A stretch of DNA of 64,000 bases from CBDBKL01 sp965116215. Lineage in GTDB: Bacteria > Bdellovibrionota > Bdellovibrionia > Bdellovibrionales > JAKFYE01. The translations under genes were made by a program, and so were the position numbers. Numbering within the stretch: position 1 is the first letter of the stretch; every line of letters begins with the position of its first letter. This document shows positions 63,791 to 64,000 of this stretch, piece by piece. The stretch is from the NCBI GenBank assembly GCA_965116215.1, contig OZ220494.1, positions 1,178,001-1,242,000 of the forward strand, written 5' to 3'. The notes beneath the pieces were generated by a model. The model was not told the origin of the DNA and did no database searches. It was given only the letters and a program-made list of their open reading frames with translations.

Positions 63791-64000
63791 CTAAAGTTGA
63801 GTTTGAAACTCATGAAATCGAAAATAATGTCCCTTTTTTCTTAGCAGCTCATCATGTGTTCCCTCTTCAACAATCAATCCTTCTTTAAAGACCAAAATAC
63901 GATCAGCTTTAACAACAGTCGATAACCTGTGGGCAATAATAAACACCGTTCGCCCTTTCATCAGATGATCTAACCCTTTTTGAACCTCAATTTCACTTGC
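63791..64000 (-). CDS. ABC exporter, C-terminal end only (partial)
   Basis: The minus strand reads ASEIEVQKGLDHLMKGRTVFIIAHRLSTVVKADRI and ends GHYFRFHEFQTQL then TAG: 69 residues of the nucleotide-binding domain after Walker B. IIAHRLSTV is the H-loop and is typical of type I ABC exporters (MsbA/MDR-like) fused to their membrane domain. The rest lies beyond the window. The substrate is unknown. Confidence 0.9.
   Translation of the reverse strand, partial: ASEIEVQKGLDHLMKGRTVFIIAHRLSTVVKADRILVFKEGLIVEEGTHDELLRKKGHYFRFHEFQTQL

Overview
The window is about 36-38% GC by eye and comes from a Gram-negative bacterium. It encodes lipoproteins with lipoboxes, a LolB-like and a BamE-like protein, a GT9 heptosyltransferase-type enzyme, an O-antigen ligase-type protein and SecA with a C-terminal zinc motif. 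Heme is made by the C5 (glutamyl-tRNA) route, which argues against an ordinary alphaproteobacterium. The PHA-type regulator, the sigma-54 activator and the many lipoproteins fit Bdellovibrionota or another delta-like lineage. The heme cluster, with a HemC-HemD fusion and an embedded two-component system, recalls Leptospira. The exact lineage cannot be fixed from the sequence alone.

Layout. 1-11 kb is housekeeping: valS (partial), a small membrane protein, a thiolase, rnr-ubiB (overlapping), thyA-folA and an MFS exporter. 11-16.6 kb is accessory: an outer-membrane-like protein with a strongly basic tail, a 35-residue basic protein, a lipoprotein, a small orphan, a GFA-family protein, and three tandem paralogues of a secreted four-cysteine protein that I do not recognise. 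16.7-27.1 kb looks like a defence island: an XRE regulator, type III restriction-modification (mod, res), a 688-residue protein with a PD-(D/E)XK-like motif, and a P-loop ATPase followed by an HNH nuclease. It ends at ssrA (tmRNA, minus strand), a common integration target. 27.8-35.2 kb holds an NDP-sugar epimerase, an NhaC-type antiporter and a large RecB-like nuclease/helicase. 35.3-44.2 kb is a surface-polysaccharide region: O-antigen ligase-like, GT9, WecG-type GT26, an initiating sugar-phosphate transferase, a HAD phosphatase, a hexapeptide acetyltransferase and GT2. 44.4-52.9 kb is the heme cluster hemA-hemCD-hemL-kinase-regulator-hemE-hemY. 53-64 kb holds lipoproteins, a zinc-ribbon protein, secA, trmL, a LolB-like protein with a TPR lipoprotein, a PhaR-like regulator, a sigma-54 activator and the end of an ABC exporter.

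The most unusual items are: (a) a dispersed family of long, nearly perfect hairpin repeats, sometimes nested (3.7-4.3, 36.3 and 63.3-63.8 kb); (b) the ATPase-HNH pair and the neighbouring orphan nuclease-like gene beside ssrA; (c) the tandem secreted four-cysteine family; (d) an 18-copy TAATACC tandem repeat; (e) several pairs of degenerate direct repeats in intergenic DNA. Starts were revised where a ribosome-binding site or family N-terminus decided the matter.
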